From: Pseudomonadota bacterium
Lineage (GTDB): Bacteria > Pseudomonadota > Gammaproteobacteria > Burkholderiales > Gallionellaceae
DNA length: 38,862 bases
Assembly (NCBI GenBank): GCA_021787435.1
Contig: JAJYLY010000019.1
Coordinates: 1 to 38,862, forward strand
Direction of reading: 5' to 3'
Both the position numbers and the translations under genes were made by a program. Shown here one piece after another: positions 16,006 to 27,410 of this stretch. The notes below the pieces were generated by a model, which ran no database searches, was not told the DNA's origin, and was given only the letters and a program-made list of their open reading frames with translations. Numbering within the stretch: the stretch's first letter is position 1; each line of letters begins with the position of its first letter.

Positions 16006-18048
16006 TTAAAACCAGTTTCGTATCGATAACAAAATAAACACGCCCACGATCATGGTGAACGCGTAATGGTAGATATAACCCGACTGGAATCTGCGTACCA
16101 CGCCTGAAAACCTGCCCACCAGATTGGCAGAACCGTTCACCATCAACCCGTCGATCAGGATCTTGTCACCGAACTTGCCTAGAAAACCGCTGAGTCCTCG
16201 CGCGCCGCCCGCAAAGAACCAGTCATTGAAACGGTCAAAATAATACTTGTTATCTAGCAACGTATAGATGCCATGGAAACGCTTCTGTATTGCTGCCGGA
16301 ATGTCTGGACGCTTGAGATAAAAATATGCGGAACTAGCAACACCGGCGATAGCCAACCAAAGCGGCAGGCTGGTCAGCGCATGCAGCGCCATCTCAAAAC
16401 TGCCGTGAAACTCTTCCTGAAGCTCGCGCATCACCATGTGATTCTGTGCAATATAGATGGCATCTTTGAAGTAGCCGCCAAACAGCATCGGCTTAATCGT
16501 GATATAACCTATCATCACAGACGGAATCGCAAGCAACACCAGAGGTAGCGTTACAACCCATGAAGACTCGTGTGGCTTCTGTCCCGGTGCCAGACCGTGA
16601 TGATGATCATGCGAGACTTCTTCATCTGCGTGATCGCCATCATGCACCCCAATTGCATCATGATGATCAGCTCCTGCCTTCTGATGTCCAAAACGTTCCT
16701 TGCCGTGGAATACTAGAAAGTACATGCGGAAGGAATAAAACGCCGTGACGAACACGCCAGCCATCACAGAGAAATAGGCAAAGCCTGCACCTGCCAGATG
16801 CGATTGGCCAACCGCCTCGATGATGCTGTCCTTGGAATAGAATCCCGAAAAAAACGGCGTACCGATCAACGCAAGCGAACCGATCAGCGATGTGATCCAG
16901 GTGATGGGCATATACTTCCTTAATCCGCCCATGTTGCGAATGTCTTGGTCGTGGTGCATGCCGATGATCACACTGCCGGCAGCAAGAAACAGCAGCGCTT
17001 TGAAAAAGGCATGCGTCATCAAATGAAAGATAGCTGCAGGATACGCGGAAGCGCCCAAGGCAACCGTCATGTAACCCAGTTGGGACAATGTAGAGTAGGC
17101 GATCACCCGCTTGATGTCGTTTTGTATGATTCCCAGAAAACCCATGAACAGCGCAGTGATTGCACCGATGACCATGACGAATGACAGCGCGGCATCCGAC
17201 AATTCAAATATCGGCGACATACGCGCGACCATGAAGATGCCGGCAGTCACCATGGTTGCCGCATGGATCAGCGCAGAGATCGGTGTCGGACCTTCCATCG
17301 AGTCTGGCAACCAGACATGCAGCGGAAACTGCGCGGATTTGCCCATCGCGCCGATAAAAAGCAGGATACAGATCGCGGTGAGCAGATTCACCGACATGCC
17401 AGGAATCGGCGCCATGTCGCCGGCGTGATTCGCCACATTGGCAAACACCGCTGCGTAATCAAGCGTGCCGAACACCTTCAGGATCAGCCCTATGCCTAGC
17501 AGAAAACCAAAGTCGCCGACGCGGTTGACCAGAAAGGCCTTCAGGTTTGCATAGATCGCAGTTGACCTCGTGTACCAGAAGCCGATCAGAAGATAGGAAA
17601 CCAGGCCGACCGCTTCCCAGCCAAAAAAGAGCTGCATGAAATTGTTGGACATCACCAGCATCAGCATGGAAAAGGTGAACAGCGAGATATAGCTGAAGAA
17701 GCGCTGATAGCCTTCGTCTTCAGCCATGTAGCCTATGGTGTAGATATGCACCATCAGCGAAACAGAAGTTACCACCAGCATCATGGTCACAGTCAGCCTG
17801 TCGATCAGAAAACCGACATGGAAACCTGTATCCCCCGATGTCAGCCAAGTATAGACCGGGCCATTGAACATATGGCCAGCCATCACATCCTGAAATATCT
17901 TGATCGCGGAAAACAATGACAAGCCGATTAGGGCGATGACGATGCGATGGGTCATCTTGCGTCCGAGCAAGTGGCCGAATAGCCCTGCCATGATCGCACC
18001 CAGCAAAGGCGCGAAAGGAACGATCAGATAGTAGGTTTGAATGTTCAT
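16006..18048 (-). CDS. nuoL: NADH-quinone oxidoreductase subunit L
   Basis: NuoL is the distal proton pump of complex I and carries the long lateral helix. The 680-residue protein contains FFGWEAVGLVSYLLIGFWY (142-160), KSAQFPLHVWLPDSMEGPTP (237-256), QNDIKRVIAYSTLSQLGYM (309-327), and a long hydrophobic tail with the C-terminal transverse-helix region. Residues 455-493 form a soluble loop very rich in His and Asp, a common feature of NuoL but more pronounced here. It starts 4 bp after nuoK. Confidence 0.96.
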   Translation of the reverse strand: MNIQTYYLIVPFAPLLGAIMAGLFGHLLGRKMTHRIVIALIGLSLFSAIKIFQDVMAGHMFNGPVYTWLTSGDTGFHVGFLIDRLTVTMMLVVTSVSLMVHIYTIGYMAEDEGYQRFFSYISLFTFSMLMLVMSNNFMQLFFGWEAVGLVSYLLIGFWYTRSTAIYANLKAFLVNRVGDFGFLLGIGLILKVFGTLDYAAVFANVANHAGDMAPIPGMSVNLLTAICILLFIGAMGKSAQFPLHVWLPDSMEGPTPISALIHAATMVTAGIFMVARMSPIFELSDAALSFVMVIGAITALFMGFLGIIQNDIKRVIAYSTLSQLGYMTVALGASAYPAAIFHLMTHAFFKALLFLAAGSVIIGMHHDQDIRNMGGLRKYMPITWITSLIGSLALIGTPFFSGFYSKDSIIEAVGQSHLAGAGFAYFSVMAGVFVTAFYSFRMYFLVFHGKERFGHQKAGADHHDAIGVHDGDHADEEVSHDHHHGLAPGQKPHESSWVVTLPLVLLAIPSVMIGYITIKPMLFGGYFKDAIYIAQNHMVMRELQEEFHGSFEMALHALTSLPLWLAIAGVASSAYFYLKRPDIPAAIQKRFHGIYTLLDNKYYFDRFNDWFFAGGARGLSGFLGKFGDKILIDGLMVNGSANLVGRFSGVVRRFQSGYIYHYAFTMIVGVFILLSIRNWF

Positions 18049-18052
18049 TGCA

Positions 18053-18358
18053 TCAGCCTTTCAAACTGCCAAGATCATCGACATTAATGGTGCGCAAATT
18101 TCGGAACAGCACCACCAGGATGGCAAGTCCGATCGCGGCTTCTGCTGCAGCAACGGTGAGAATGAAAAACACGAAGACCTGCCCCGCTGTATCATTTAGA
18201 TAATGCGAAAATGCGACAAAGTTGGTATTCACGGCCAGCAACATCAGTTCAATGGACATCAAGAGGATGATCACGTTCTTGCGGTTCAGGAAGATGCCCA
18301 GCACGCTGATGGCAAACAGCACGGCGCTGAACACGAGATAATGAGAAAGGGTTACCAT
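18053..18358 (-). CDS. nuoK: NADH-quinone oxidoreductase subunit K
   Basis: NuoK is a small membrane subunit (101 residues, three helices) of the E-channel and proton-transfer path near the quinone site. Conserved membrane glutamates appear in [20 protein letters not shown] and in [13 protein letters not shown]. Length and motifs are typical. It lies between nuoJ (39-bp gap) and nuoL (4-bp gap). Confidence 0.96.
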   Translation of the reverse strand: MVTLSHYLVFSAVLFAISVLGIFLNRKNVIILLMSIELMLLAVNTNFVAFSHYLNDTAGQVFVFFILTVAAAEAAIGLAILVVLFRNLRTINVDDLGSLKG

Positions 18359-18397
18359 ATTTAAGTCTTCGCTCCCTGTTATATTTGTGTGGCTGAC

Positions 18398-19006
18398 CTA
18401 CTTGCCGTCGGCCCTGGGTTCAGACGGCATGCTTACGATGCGCAGGCGGTCAGCCTTCCTGACCTTGACCTGTTCGGACACCTGTTGCGTCTTCACGCCC
18501 GTACGGCGGCGCAGCGTCAATGCGATCGCCGCGACCATCGCCACCAACAATATCACCGCAGCCAGTTCGAACGGATAGACATACTGGGTATAGAGCAGAC
18601 GGCCAAGCTCCTTGGTATTACTGTAATTTGCGGCATGCACCACGGCCTTTGAGACTTCGGCGGTCTGGCGCGAACCCAACACCCAGACCATCTCGAACAC
18701 CATCAGGCCTGCTATTAGCGCGCCAAAGGGAAACCAGCGCCAGAAGCCTTCCTTCAATTTTACGAGATTGATGTCCAGCATCATCACCACAAAAAGGAAC
18801 AACACCATCACCGCACCCACATACACAAGCACCAACGCAATCGCCAGGAATTCGGCTTCCAGCAGCATCCAGATGCCTGCAGCACTGCAAAAGGCCAGCA
18901 CCAGAAACAGCGCGGCGTGCACGGGGTTGCGCGCGACAATCACGCCGGTTGCAGCAAGCAGGGTGATCGCTGCAAACAGATAAAAAACCACATCGAAGAA
19001 ACTCAT
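18398..19006 (-). CDS. nuoJ: NADH-quinone oxidoreductase subunit J
   Basis: NuoJ, a membrane subunit of complex I with five helices, contains a conserved tyrosine helix with pi-bulge near VLVYVGAVMVLFLFVVMML. At 202 residues it matches betaproteobacterial homologues. The C-terminus after the last helix is basic and hydrophilic. It lies 14 bp after nuoI. Confidence 0.95.
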   Translation of the reverse strand: MSFFDVVFYLFAAITLLAATGVIVARNPVHAALFLVLAFCSAAGIWMLLEAEFLAIALVLVYVGAVMVLFLFVVMMLDINLVKLKEGFWRWFPFGALIAGLMVFEMVWVLGSRQTAEVSKAVVHAANYSNTKELGRLLYTQYVYPFELAAVILLVAMVAAIALTLRRRTGVKTQQVSEQVKVRKADRLRIVSMPSEPRADGK

Positions 19007-19020
19007 GAATTTACCCCTGT

Positions 19021-19515
19021 TTATCTGTATTTGGCATCCGACGCGCGATCCTTTGCGATTTGCGCTTCATGCTTGTCCCCTACCGCCAACAGCATAGGCT
19101 TGGTGTAGTACAAATCGCCGCGATTCTCCCCGTGGTACTCGAAAATGCGCGTCTCGACGATTGCATCCACAGGGCAAGATTCCTCGCAGAATCCGCAGAA
19201 GATGCATTTTGTGAGATCGATGTCATATTGCGTGGTGCGGCGTGTGCCGTCTTCACGTTCGGCGACTTCAATCTTGATCGCCAGGGCCGGGCACACGGCC
19301 TCGCAAAGCTTGCAACCTATGCATCGCTCCTCGCCGTTCGGATAGCGGCGCTGCGCATGCAGGCCGCGAAAGCGATAACCCTGCGGAGTCTTCTCCTCCG
19401 GGAATTGCACGGTGATTTTACGCGCGAACATGTATCGTCCGGTCAGCGCCATACCCTTGAGCAATTCGACCAGCAGAAAAGTCTTGAAGAATTCCTTGAT
19501 TTTTTCCATATTCAT
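19021..19515 (-). CDS. nuoI: NADH-quinone oxidoreductase subunit I
   Basis: NuoI is the peripheral-arm ferredoxin-like subunit that carries clusters N6a and N6b and passes electrons towards NuoB. Its 164 residues have two [4Fe-4S] motifs, [12 protein letters not shown] and [12 protein letters not shown], preceded by an amphipathic N-terminus that packs on the membrane arm. The gaps to nuoH and nuoJ are 27 and 14 bp. Confidence 0.97.
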   Translation of the reverse strand: MNMEKIKEFFKTFLLVELLKGMALTGRYMFARKITVQFPEEKTPQGYRFRGLHAQRRYPNGEERCIGCKLCEAVCPALAIKIEVAEREDGTRRTTQYDIDLTKCIFCGFCEESCPVDAIVETRIFEYHGENRGDLYYTKPMLLAVGDKHEAQIAKDRASDAKYR

Positions 19516-19542
19516 GTCCTCTTGTGCATGCGCCTCATCGCG

Positions 19543-20571
19543 CTACCACAGCCAATAGGAAGTTTGCATCCACGCACCCACGACCACGACCCAGATGAGC
19601 GATATGGGAATGAACACCTTCCAGCCCAGGCGCATCAGCTGGTCATAGCGGTAGCGCGGGAAAGTTGCACGGAACCACAGGAACAGGAAAAGCACGAAGG
19701 CTACCTTAATGAACATCCACAAAATGCTGTCAGGCAGGAATGGCACAGGCGACAGCCAGCCGCCCAGGAACATGATCGAAGTCAGGAAGGAGACCAATAT
19801 CATGTTGGCGTATTCCCCGAGGAAAAACAGCGCGAAGGCCATGCCCGAATATTCGACATGGAAGCCTGCGACAATTTCCGACTCTCCTTCAGCCACGTCA
19901 AATGGCGCGCGGTTGGTTTCCGCAACGCCTGAGATGAAATACACCACAAACATCGGGAACAGCGGGATGAAATACCAGTTCAGCAATCCGTGAGCTCCCT
20001 GCTGCCCGCGCACGATATCCCCAAGGTTCAGGCTTTGCGCGGCCATAAGCACGGTGACCAGCGCAAAACCCATCGCGATTTCGTAGGACACGATCTGCGC
20101 CGCAGACCGTAGTGAACCCAGGAATGCATACTTTGAATTGGACGCCCAGCCGGCGATGATCACACCGTATACCCCAAGGGATGCCATCGCCAGCACATAA
20201 AGCAGGCCCGCATTCACATTGGCGACCACGAGCTTTGCATTGAAAGGAACGACCGCCCATACGGCAAGTGCAGGCATCAAGGTCAGGATGGGCGCAATGA
20301 TGAACAGTAGTTTGTTCGCGCCGGAGGGCACGATGATTTCCTTCATCAGCAATTTCAGGCCGTCTGCCAAGGGCTGCAAGAGACCGAAATAGCCGACGCG
20401 GTTCGGGCCGATACGGATCTGCATCCAACCGATCACCTTGCGTTCAGCTAGCGTAAGATAAGCAACAGCGCCCATTAGGGGCAGTACGATTGCAACAATC
20501 TTGAGCAGTGTCCAGATGGGCAGCCAGGCAAATCCCAGCATTTTTTGTATGGATTCCAGCCATTCCATCAT
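19543..20571 (-). CDS. nuoH: NADH-quinone oxidoreductase subunit H
   Basis: NuoH is a membrane subunit that forms the quinone chamber with NuoB and NuoD. The 342-residue protein has eight to nine helices, the [18 protein letters not shown] signature (about 43-60) and the acidic loop [28 protein letters not shown] typical of the family. Its first ATG overlaps the nuoG stop by 4 bp (ATGA), implying translational coupling; a second ATG follows directly. Confidence 0.97.
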   Translation of the reverse strand: MMEWLESIQKMLGFAWLPIWTLLKIVAIVLPLMGAVAYLTLAERKVIGWMQIRIGPNRVGYFGLLQPLADGLKLLMKEIIVPSGANKLLFIIAPILTLMPALAVWAVVPFNAKLVVANVNAGLLYVLAMASLGVYGVIIAGWASNSKYAFLGSLRSAAQIVSYEIAMGFALVTVLMAAQSLNLGDIVRGQQGAHGLLNWYFIPLFPMFVVYFISGVAETNRAPFDVAEGESEIVAGFHVEYSGMAFALFFLGEYANMILVSFLTSIMFLGGWLSPVPFLPDSILWMFIKVAFVLFLFLWFRATFPRYRYDQLMRLGWKVFIPISLIWVVVVGAWMQTSYWLW

Positions 20572-22883
20572 GCACGCTCCAAAGACAATTCACCAAACAT
20601 CGGACCCAGAGCCGCAGTCGCAGGATGTCCTGCTGCAATGCGCACCACTCCAGGCGGCAACCTGTCATCCCTGCTCACCTTCAGTTGCACACTGGCATTT
20701 CCTTGCGCAACGCGCACTGTATCACCCGGCTGCAATCCCAGTTTTTGCAACTCATCGCCGTGCAATCTTGCACAAGGGATCGCCGCATCGCCGGTCTTCT
20801 GCAAGGCGTTGGCGCGGCGCACCAGCGCATCGGCAAAGTAGATCGGCACATCCGTCACGCGTTGAAGAGCGGCAGAGTTAGTTGAATTTACCTTCAGCGC
20901 AATGCCTTCTATGCGATTGTTGAGCTTGCATGCCGCACCCAGCGCTTCATCGCGTACCGCCTCACTAGTCTCAAAATTGAATCCCGCAACATGCAGCAGG
21001 TTGCCCAGCACACGCAGCACCTTCCATGCAGGACGCGCATCGCCTAAAGGCTTCACTGCCCCCTTGAAACTCTGTACTGATCCTTCCGTGTTGACAAAGG
21101 TGCCCGAAGTCTCGGTGTATGGCGCGATGGGCAGCAACACATCCGCATACTCTGTCGCATGGTGCTTGTAGGCGGACATCGCAACCACCATGTCTGCCTG
21201 CTTCATTGCAGCCATCGCAAGCTCCGGGTTATGCATGTCGAGCTCAGGTTCCACGTTCAAGAGCAGATAAGCCTTGCGGGGATTTGCCAGCATCTCTCGC
21301 GCGTTCATGCCATCACCCGGCACAGCACCCGCCATATATCCGCCTACGCTGTTGGCCGCCTCGCCCAAAAATCCGAACTTAGCGCCCGAGAGTTCGGCGA
21401 TCTGGCCTGCTATCGATGCAAGTTGGGAAGCCTCGGGGTGCTGCTGAGCAAGATTGCCCAGCAATACTGCCGAGCGCGCTCCTGAAGCCAAGCTCTTCGC
21501 AATTGAACTTGCAGCATCGCCAACCGCAACTTTTTCCATATCGGCAGGCACGGTCGCCTCTTTCTGAATGATCAGCGCCTTGAGTATTTGCGCTAATACG
21601 TCCACCATTCCTGAAGGCGCTACTATGGCCTTGTTCGCAACAGGCATCAGCAAATCGTCGTCAGCGGCATGCACCACGTTCGCATCGGCTCCGGCCTTCA
21701 CGGCCTGACGTATACGCTGCGCCAACAGGGGATGGTCCTTGCGCAGAAAACTGCCCACGATCAGGAAACGATCGCGGCTGTTGATCTCGGCAACCTGCAT
21801 GCCCAGCCAGGGCGCGCCTTTTGCGCCAATGCTGAAATCCGACTGGCGCAGGCGAAAATCGACGTTGCTGCTTTCTATCCCGCGCATCAGCTTTTGCAGC
21901 AGATACAATTCCTCAAGCGTCGAATTTGGCGTCGCCAGAGCTGCGATGTGATCAGCGCCTGCGCTGGCCGAAATCTGGCGTAAGCCATTGGCCACATATT
22001 CAAGCGCCGTCGTCCATTCAACCTCCAGCCACTTGTTGTCCTGCTTGATCATCGGACGAGTCAGCCTTTCCTGCGAATTCAGGCCTTCATAGCTGAACCT
22101 GTCCTTATCCGAAATCCAGCATTCATTGATCGCTTCGTTCTCCACCGGCACGACACGGCACACCTTGTTGTCCTTGACATGCACGGCCAGATTGCTGCCC
22201 AGCCCATCGTGCGGGCTGACGGATTTGCGGCGCGACAGCTCCCAAGAACGCGCGGTGTAACGGAATGGCTTGCTGGTCAACGCGCCTACCGGGCAAAGAT
22301 CGATCATGTTGCCAGACAGCTCGGAATCCACCGCACTGTTCACGAAGCTCATGATCTCCGCATGTTCAGAACGGTTGGCCATGCCGAGTTCCATCTGACC
22401 TGCGATCTCCTGACCGAAGCGCACGCAGCGCGTGCACTGTATGCAGCGGCTCATCTCTATCGTCGAAATCAGCTCGCCGATTTCCTTAGGATTTACCATG
22501 CGCTTTTCTTCGGTGTAGCGCGATTCCCCACCGCCGTAACCAACAGCTAGATCCTGAAGCTGGCATTCGCCGCCCTGATCGCAGATCGGACAATCAAGCG
22601 GATGATTGATCAACAGGAATTCCATCACGCCTTTTTGCGCCTTCACTGCCATCTCGGAATGCGTATGCACCTTCATGCCGTCAGTAGCTGGCGTCGCACA
22701 GGCAGGCAAAGGCTTGGGCGCCTTTTCCACTTCGACCAGACACATCCGGCAGTTGGCCGCAATGGACAATTTCTTGTGGTAGCAGAAATGCGGGATATGA
22801 ACGCCTGCCTTATTCGCAGCGTCCATCACCGTGGAACCGCGCTCGGTCTCAACTAACTTGCCATCAATTTCAATGTTGATCAT
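20568..22883 (-). CDS. nuoG: NADH-quinone oxidoreductase subunit G
   Basis: NuoG is the large iron-sulfur subunit of the NADH dehydrogenase arm. This 771-residue form has a [2Fe-2S] domain with C34, C45, C48 and C62, the His-Cys3 cluster ligands H94, C98, C101 and C107, and a CxxCxxC at 147-153 for the next [4Fe-4S]. A degenerate molybdopterin-oxidoreductase-like domain follows. The frame opens at 22910, but the family start MINIEIDGK is at ATG 22883, with AGGTG upstream. That also leaves a 14-bp gap after nuoF instead of an overlap. Confidence 0.96.
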   Translation of the reverse strand: MINIEIDGKLVETERGSTVMDAANKAGVHIPHFCYHKKLSIAANCRMCLVEVEKAPKPLPACATPATDGMKVHTHSEMAVKAQKGVMEFLLINHPLDCPICDQGGECQLQDLAVGYGGGESRYTEEKRMVNPKEIGELISTIEMSRCIQCTRCVRFGQEIAGQMELGMANRSEHAEIMSFVNSAVDSELSGNMIDLCPVGALTSKPFRYTARSWELSRRKSVSPHDGLGSNLAVHVKDNKVCRVVPVENEAINECWISDKDRFSYEGLNSQERLTRPMIKQDNKWLEVEWTTALEYVANGLRQISASAGADHIAALATPNSTLEELYLLQKLMRGIESSNVDFRLRQSDFSIGAKGAPWLGMQVAEINSRDRFLIVGSFLRKDHPLLAQRIRQAVKAGADANVVHAADDDLLMPVANKAIVAPSGMVDVLAQILKALIIQKEATVPADMEKVAVGDAASSIAKSLASGARSAVLLGNLAQQHPEASQLASIAGQIAELSGAKFGFLGEAANSVGGYMAGAVPGDGMNAREMLANPRKAYLLLNVEPELDMHNPELAMAAMKQADMVVAMSAYKHHATEYADVLLPIAPYTETSGTFVNTEGSVQSFKGAVKPLGDARPAWKVLRVLGNLLHVAGFNFETSEAVRDEALGAACKLNNRIEGIALKVNSTNSAALQRVTDVPIYFADALVRRANALQKTGDAAIPCARLHGDELQKLGLQPGDTVRVAQGNASVQLKVSRDDRLPPGVVRIAAGHPATAALGPMFGELSLERA

Positions 22884-22897
22884 TGCGCACCTAAGCC

Positions 22898-24163
22898 TTA
22901 CACCAAACAACGCTTGTGTTCGATGTGATATTCAAATTCCGCCCTGAAATTTTTCAGCATGCCCTGCACAGGCCACACCGCCGCCTCGCCCAAAGCACAG
23001 ATGGTGCGACCTGCGATGTTCTCTCCCACGGAAAGCAGCAAATCAAGGTCTTCCGGCTTGCCTTGGCCATGTTCGATGCGATGCACGACGCGGTAAAGCC
23101 AGCCGGTGCCCTCGCGGCAAGGCGTGCATTGGCCGCAGGATTCCTCGTGATAGAAATATGACAGTCGTTCCAGCGCACGCACCATGCACACCGTCTCGTC
23201 CATCACGATCACCGCACCGCTACCCAGCCCCGAACCCGCCTTCTGGATCGCATCGTAGTCCATGGTGAGATCCATCATGACTTCTCCTGGCAGAACAGGC
23301 ATCGAAGATCCACCGGGTATCACGGCTTTCAACTGATGTCCATTACGCACGCCGCCTGCCATCTGCAACAGCGTGGAAAAAGGCGTGCCCATAGGCACTT
23401 CAAAATTGCCAGGGTTGTTCACATGGCCCGTGACGGAAAACAACTTGGTTCCGCCGTTGTTGGGCTTGCCCAGCTCAAGAAATTTTTGCCCGCCGTTGTT
23501 GATGATGTAAGGGATGCTGGCAAAAGTCTCGGTGTTGTTGATCGTGGTCGGTTTGCCATACAGGCCGAAGCTCGCGGGAAATGGTGGCTTGAAGCGCGGT
23601 TGCCCCTTCTTGCCTTCGATGGATTCGAGCAGCGCGGTTTCTTCTCCGCATATGTAAGCACCGTATCCCAAATGATTGTGCAGATCGAAGCTGAAATCCG
23701 AGCCCAGGATATTATTGCCGAGATATCCCGCCTGGCGCGCCAGATCGCAGGCTTCTTCCATGCGCTGATAGGCCTCGAAAACTTCTCCGTGTATGTAGTT
23801 GTATCCAGTCTTGACACCCATCGTATAGGCGGCGATCGCCATGCCCTCGATCAACAGATGCGGGTTGTACAAGAGAATATCCCAGTCCTTGCAGGTGCCA
23901 GGCTCCCCTTCGTCTGAATTGCAGACGATGTACTTGTCGCCTTCGAAACTGCGGGGCATGAAACTCCATTTGAGTCCGGTGGGAAAACCCGCTCCGCCAC
24001 GGCCACGCAGCGCAGACAGCTTGACTTCGGCGATGATTGCATCAGGCGACATCTTCTCTGTCAGCACGCGGCGCAAAGCCTGGTAACCGCCGACCTTGAG
24101 GTAATTTTCAAGCGTCCACGGCTGATCGAAATGCATCGTGGTTTGGGTGACAGGTCCTCTCAT
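22898..24163 (-). CDS. nuoF: NADH-quinone oxidoreductase subunit F
   Basis: NuoF oxidises NADH through FMN and cluster N3. The 421-residue protein has the NADH-binding GRGGAGFP (54-61), the FMN region with NSDEGEPGT (82-90) and [10 protein letters not shown], and the [4Fe-4S] ligands C343, C346, C349 and C389 ([14 protein letters not shown]). Its ATG overlaps the nuoE stop by 4 bp. The N-terminal MRGPV fits this start. Confidence 0.97.
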   Translation of the reverse strand: MRGPVTQTTMHFDQPWTLENYLKVGGYQALRRVLTEKMSPDAIIAEVKLSALRGRGGAGFPTGLKWSFMPRSFEGDKYIVCNSDEGEPGTCKDWDILLYNPHLLIEGMAIAAYTMGVKTGYNYIHGEVFEAYQRMEEACDLARQAGYLGNNILGSDFSFDLHNHLGYGAYICGEETALLESIEGKKGQPRFKPPFPASFGLYGKPTTINNTETFASIPYIINNGGQKFLELGKPNNGGTKLFSVTGHVNNPGNFEVPMGTPFSTLLQMAGGVRNGHQLKAVIPGGSSMPVLPGEVMMDLTMDYDAIQKAGSGLGSGAVIVMDETVCMVRALERLSYFYHEESCGQCTPCREGTGWLYRVVHRIEHGQGKPEDLDLLLSVGENIAGRTICALGEAAVWPVQGMLKNFRAEFEYHIEHKRCLV

Positions 24164-24639
24164 GACTTATCCAATTCTGCCAGAATCTGATCGATCTTCT
24201 CGTGAGTCAGACGACCACACAGCTTTTTGTTGTTGATGGTAAATAGCGGCGCGTCCTTGCAGGCCCCCATACATTCGCCTTCTTTCAGGCCGTATTTGCC
24301 GTCCGCCGTCACCTCTCCCAAGCCTATGCCCAGCCTGGCCTTGAGATAGGCTACCGTATCTTCAGCGCCGCACAAGGTGCAAGAAAGATTGGTGCACACG
24401 GTAATGGTGTGCTTTCCCATCGGCTTTAAGTTGTACATGTGGTAAAAGGTCGCCACTTCCATCACCGCAATTTTGGGCATGCCCAGATAGGATGCGATGT
24501 CGCTCATGTCATCCGTCGAGATCCAGCCCTTCTCGTCCTGCACGAAACGCAGGGCTGACATCACGGCGGACTGTTTTTGATCAGCCGGATATTTCTTCAG
24601 CTCTCGGTTGATCTGATCTTGAATAGGTGCGGATAACAT
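24160..24639 (-). CDS. nuoE: NADH-quinone oxidoreductase subunit E
   Basis: NuoE is a thioredoxin-like subunit binding the off-path [2Fe-2S] cluster N1a. The four ligand cysteines C82, C87, C123 and C127 are present, the last two in [11 protein letters not shown]. At 159 residues it has the normal length. The start shares one base with the nuoD stop (TAATG). Confidence 0.97.
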   Translation of the reverse strand: MLSAPIQDQINRELKKYPADQKQSAVMSALRFVQDEKGWISTDDMSDIASYLGMPKIAVMEVATFYHMYNLKPMGKHTITVCTNLSCTLCGAEDTVAYLKARLGIGLGEVTADGKYGLKEGECMGACKDAPLFTINNKKLCGRLTHEKIDQILAELDKS

Positions 24640-25892
24640 TATCTGTCTATCTCTCCAAAAACGATGTCCTGCGTGCCGATGATGGTCACCACATCGGCGA
24701 TCATGTGGCCGCGCACCATTTCATCCAATGCTGAAAGATGCACAAAACCAGGCGCACGTATTTTCAGACGGTATGGCTTGTTTGCGCCATCCGACACCAT
24801 GTAAATGCCGAACTCACCTTTGGGATGTTCAACAGATGCATATGCCTCGCCTTCTGAAATATGCATGCCCTCGGTGAAAAGCTTGAAGTGATGGATCAAC
24901 TCTTCCATGTTCTGCTTCATCGATTCACGCGCAGGCGGCGCATACTTGTGATTAGCAGTGATCACAGGCCCGGGATTCAAACGCAGCCAGTCTATGCACT
25001 GCCTGATGATGCGATTGCTCTGCCGCATTTCCTCGACACGCACGAGATACCGGTCATAAGTATCGCCGTTTCGGCCTACGGGAATATCGAAGTCCAGCCT
25101 GTCATATACCGCATAGGGCTGTTTCTTGCGCAAATCCCATTCTACGCCCGAACCGCGCAGCATCGGACCTGTGATGCCCAGGGCAGTTGCGCGCTCAGGC
25201 GATAACACGCCGATGCCTACTGTGCGCTGCTTCCAGATGCGATTGTCGGTCAGCAGCGTCTCATACTCATCCACATGTTTAGGAAAGCGACTGGTGAAAT
25301 CTTCCAGAAAATCGAGCAGCGAACCCTGACGGTTGGCATTCATTTTCCTGATCGCCGCCGCATTGTGTATTTTCGATGCCTCATACTGCGGCATGGTGTC
25401 AGGCAAATCGCGATACACGCCGCCCGGACGGTAATAGGCTGCATGCATGCGCGCACCGGATACCGCCTCGTAGGCATCCATCAAATCCTCGCGTTCGCGG
25501 AAGCAATACAGGAATACCGTCATCGCACCGATGTCCAGGCCGTGCGCCCCCAGCCACATCAGGTGATTCAGAAGGCGGGTGATCTCGTCAAACATCACGC
25601 GTATGTATTGCGCGCGCAGCGGCACTTCAATACCTGCCAGCTTCTCGATCGCCAGCACATAGGCATGCTCGTTGCTAAGCATGGACACATAGTCCAGCCT
25701 GTCCATGTAAGGCAGGGACTGCAGATAGGTTTTATGTTCGGCCAGCTTCTCAGTTGCGCGATGCAACAACCCGATATGCGGGTCCGCACGCACCACCACC
25801 TCGCCATCGAGCTCCAGTACCAGACGCAGTACCCCGTGGGCTGCCGGGTGCTGCGGCCCAAAATTCATTGTGTAATTCTTAATCTCTGGCAT
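24639..25892 (-). CDS. nuoD: NADH-quinone oxidoreductase subunit D
   Basis: NuoD is the 49-kDa-type subunit that forms the quinone site with NuoB; it derives from a [NiFe]-hydrogenase large subunit. The 417-residue protein begins with the [14 protein letters not shown] signature carrying the quinone-site His, then [12 protein letters not shown] and [13 protein letters not shown]. It ends in DIVFGEIDR, as is usual. It lies 10 bp after nuoC. Confidence 0.97.
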   Translation of the reverse strand: MPEIKNYTMNFGPQHPAAHGVLRLVLELDGEVVVRADPHIGLLHRATEKLAEHKTYLQSLPYMDRLDYVSMLSNEHAYVLAIEKLAGIEVPLRAQYIRVMFDEITRLLNHLMWLGAHGLDIGAMTVFLYCFREREDLMDAYEAVSGARMHAAYYRPGGVYRDLPDTMPQYEASKIHNAAAIRKMNANRQGSLLDFLEDFTSRFPKHVDEYETLLTDNRIWKQRTVGIGVLSPERATALGITGPMLRGSGVEWDLRKKQPYAVYDRLDFDIPVGRNGDTYDRYLVRVEEMRQSNRIIRQCIDWLRLNPGPVITANHKYAPPARESMKQNMEELIHHFKLFTEGMHISEGEAYASVEHPKGEFGIYMVSDGANKPYRLKIRAPGFVHLSALDEMVRGHMIADVVTIIGTQDIVFGEIDR

Positions 25893-25902
25893 GAAGTATT
25901 CC

Positions 25903-26499
25903 TCAGTTGCTGCCGTAGTTTTCTTCCCGCATAATGCGCGGCGTCACAACCCGGGGCTCAACCGTCACCGGCTGATAAACCACACGTTGTTGTTCAGGAT
26001 CGTAACGCATTTCCACATGGCCCGAGAGCGGAAAATCCTTGCGGAACGGATTGCCGACAAAACCGTAGTCCGTCAGGATGCGGCGCAAATCCGGATGCCC
26101 CGTGAAGATGATGCCGAATAGGTCAAACGCCTCACGCTCGAACCAGTTTGCATTAGGCCAGATGCCGCTCACCGACTCAATCACAGGGAAATCGTCATCT
26201 TCGGCAAACACACGCACGCGCAGACGGCGGTTATGTGCATGAGATAGCAAGTGATATACGACAGCGAAACGCCTGCCCTCCCACTGCCCCTCCCTGTACT
26301 CCGAATAATCCATGCCACACAAGTCTATCATCTGCGCAAAACGCAAACCTTTCGCATCGCGCAGCTGTGTCATCACGTCCAGCATACCGGATAATTTTAT
26401 GACGACAGTCGTCTCGCCCAGCGCCTCATGTATGGACACCAACTTCTCAGCTAGCAAACTCGTTAATTCATCACGCAATGATTGCATATCTGTCGTCAT
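25903..26499 (-). CDS. nuoC: NADH-quinone oxidoreductase subunit C
   Basis: This 198-residue NuoC is the 30-kDa-type scaffold subunit next to NuoD. It contains the family signature [20 protein letters not shown] followed by [12 protein letters not shown]. It is separate from nuoD, unlike the fused NuoCD of enterobacteria. It lies 7 bp after nuoB. Confidence 0.96.
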   Translation of the reverse strand: MTTDMQSLRDELTSLLAEKLVSIHEALGETTVVIKLSGMLDVMTQLRDAKGLRFAQMIDLCGMDYSEYREGQWEGRRFAVVYHLLSHAHNRRLRVRVFAEDDDFPVIESVSGIWPNANWFEREAFDLFGIIFTGHPDLRRILTDYGFVGNPFRKDFPLSGHVEMRYDPEQQRVVYQPVTVEPRVVTPRIMREENYGSN

Positions 26500-26506
26500 A
26501 GAAACC

Positions 26507-26983
26507 TTAGCGAGCGATAGTATTGGTTCGCTTGATCTTGTTCTGCAGCTGGATCAGGCCAAAAAGCAGGGCTTCCGCGGTCGGCGGGCAGCCTGGTACG
26601 TAAATGTCTACGGGAACGATGCGATCGCATCCGCGCACTACAGAATAGGAATAGTGATAGTAACCGCCGCCATTGGCGCAGGAACCCATGGAAACCACCC
26701 AACGCGGCTCGGACATCTGATCGTAGACCTTGCGCAAAGCAGGGGCCATCTTATTGCAAAGCGTGCCTGCCACGATCATCACATCGGACTGCCGAGGGCT
26801 CGGGCGGAACACAATGCCAAAACGATCCAGGTCATAACGCGCAGCGCCTGCTTCCATCATTTCCACGGCGCAGCAGGCAAGGCCGAAAGTCATCGGCCAG
26901 AGCGAACCTGTGCGCGTGTAATTGATGATGGTGTCAAGCGTGGTCGTGACGACACCCTTTTCCAGTACACCCTCTATTCCCAT
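26507..26983 (-). CDS. nuoB: NADH-quinone oxidoreductase subunit B
   Basis: NuoB carries cluster N2, the last iron-sulfur centre before quinone. In the 158-residue form the ligands are the tandem C37-C38 ([10 protein letters not shown]), C102 and C132 ([10 protein letters not shown]). The frame opens at 27004, but family homology starts at [10 protein letters not shown], so ATG 26983 is used; it overlaps the nuoA stop by 10 bp. Confidence 0.97.
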   Translation of the reverse strand: MGIEGVLEKGVVTTTLDTIINYTRTGSLWPMTFGLACCAVEMMEAGAARYDLDRFGIVFRPSPRQSDVMIVAGTLCNKMAPALRKVYDQMSEPRWVVSMGSCANGGGYYHYSYSVVRGCDRIVPVDIYVPGCPPTAEALLFGLIQLQNKIKRTNTIAR

Positions 26984-27330
26984 TCCAGGGCTCCTTTCAT
27001 CCACTCATAGACAAAGCCCACCACCAAGATGGCCAGAAAGATCATCATGGAAACAAAACCGAACATGCCGATTTCCTTGAGCACGATCGCCCATGGAAAA
27101 AGAAATGCAATTTCGAGATCGAACAGGATGAACAGAATGGCGACAAGGTAGTAGCGCACATCAAACTTCATGCGCGCATCTTCAAAGGCTTCAAAGCCGC
27201 ATTCGTAAGGAGACAGTTTTTTATTGTCCGGACGATGAGGTGCTGCAAGCCTGCCCAAGACAACAGGGGCCACACCAAAAGCCAGACCGACAAAGATAAA
27301 CAACAGTACCGGAAAATAGTTTTCCAACAT
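26974..27330 (-). CDS. nuoA: NADH-quinone oxidoreductase subunit A
   Basis: NuoA is a three-helix membrane subunit near the quinone chamber. The 118-residue protein has the [43 protein letters not shown] region, with the conserved Cys and acidic residues, spanning about 39-81. A G-rich ribosome site (GAGGGGGG) precedes it. It is the first nuo gene, downstream of a Fur-like site and tRNA-Leu. Confidence 0.96.
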   Translation of the reverse strand: MLENYFPVLLFIFVGLAFGVAPVVLGRLAAPHRPDNKKLSPYECGFEAFEDARMKFDVRYYLVAILFILFDLEIAFLFPWAIVLKEIGMFGFVSMMIFLAILVVGFVYEWMKGALEWE

Positions 27331-27376
27331 CGAGCCACCCCCCTCTACGTACAGAATTCTTGAACCAACTCCGGGA

Positions 27377-27397
27377 AGTCAAATCAGAATCATTATC
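27377..27397 (-). promoter_or_regulatory. Fur-like box overlapping a possible nuo -35
   Basis: On the minus strand GATAATGAT (27397-27389) matches the first nine bases of the Fur consensus, and about 14 of 19 positions match over 27397-27379. A TTGACT -35-like hexamer (27382-27377) overlaps its end; 17-18 bp on, only weak -10 matches (GAATTC/AATTCT) are seen. The site is about 50-65 bp upstream of the nuoA start codon. Confidence 0.35.
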
Positions 27398-27410
27398 ATT
27401 TTAAAGGTGC

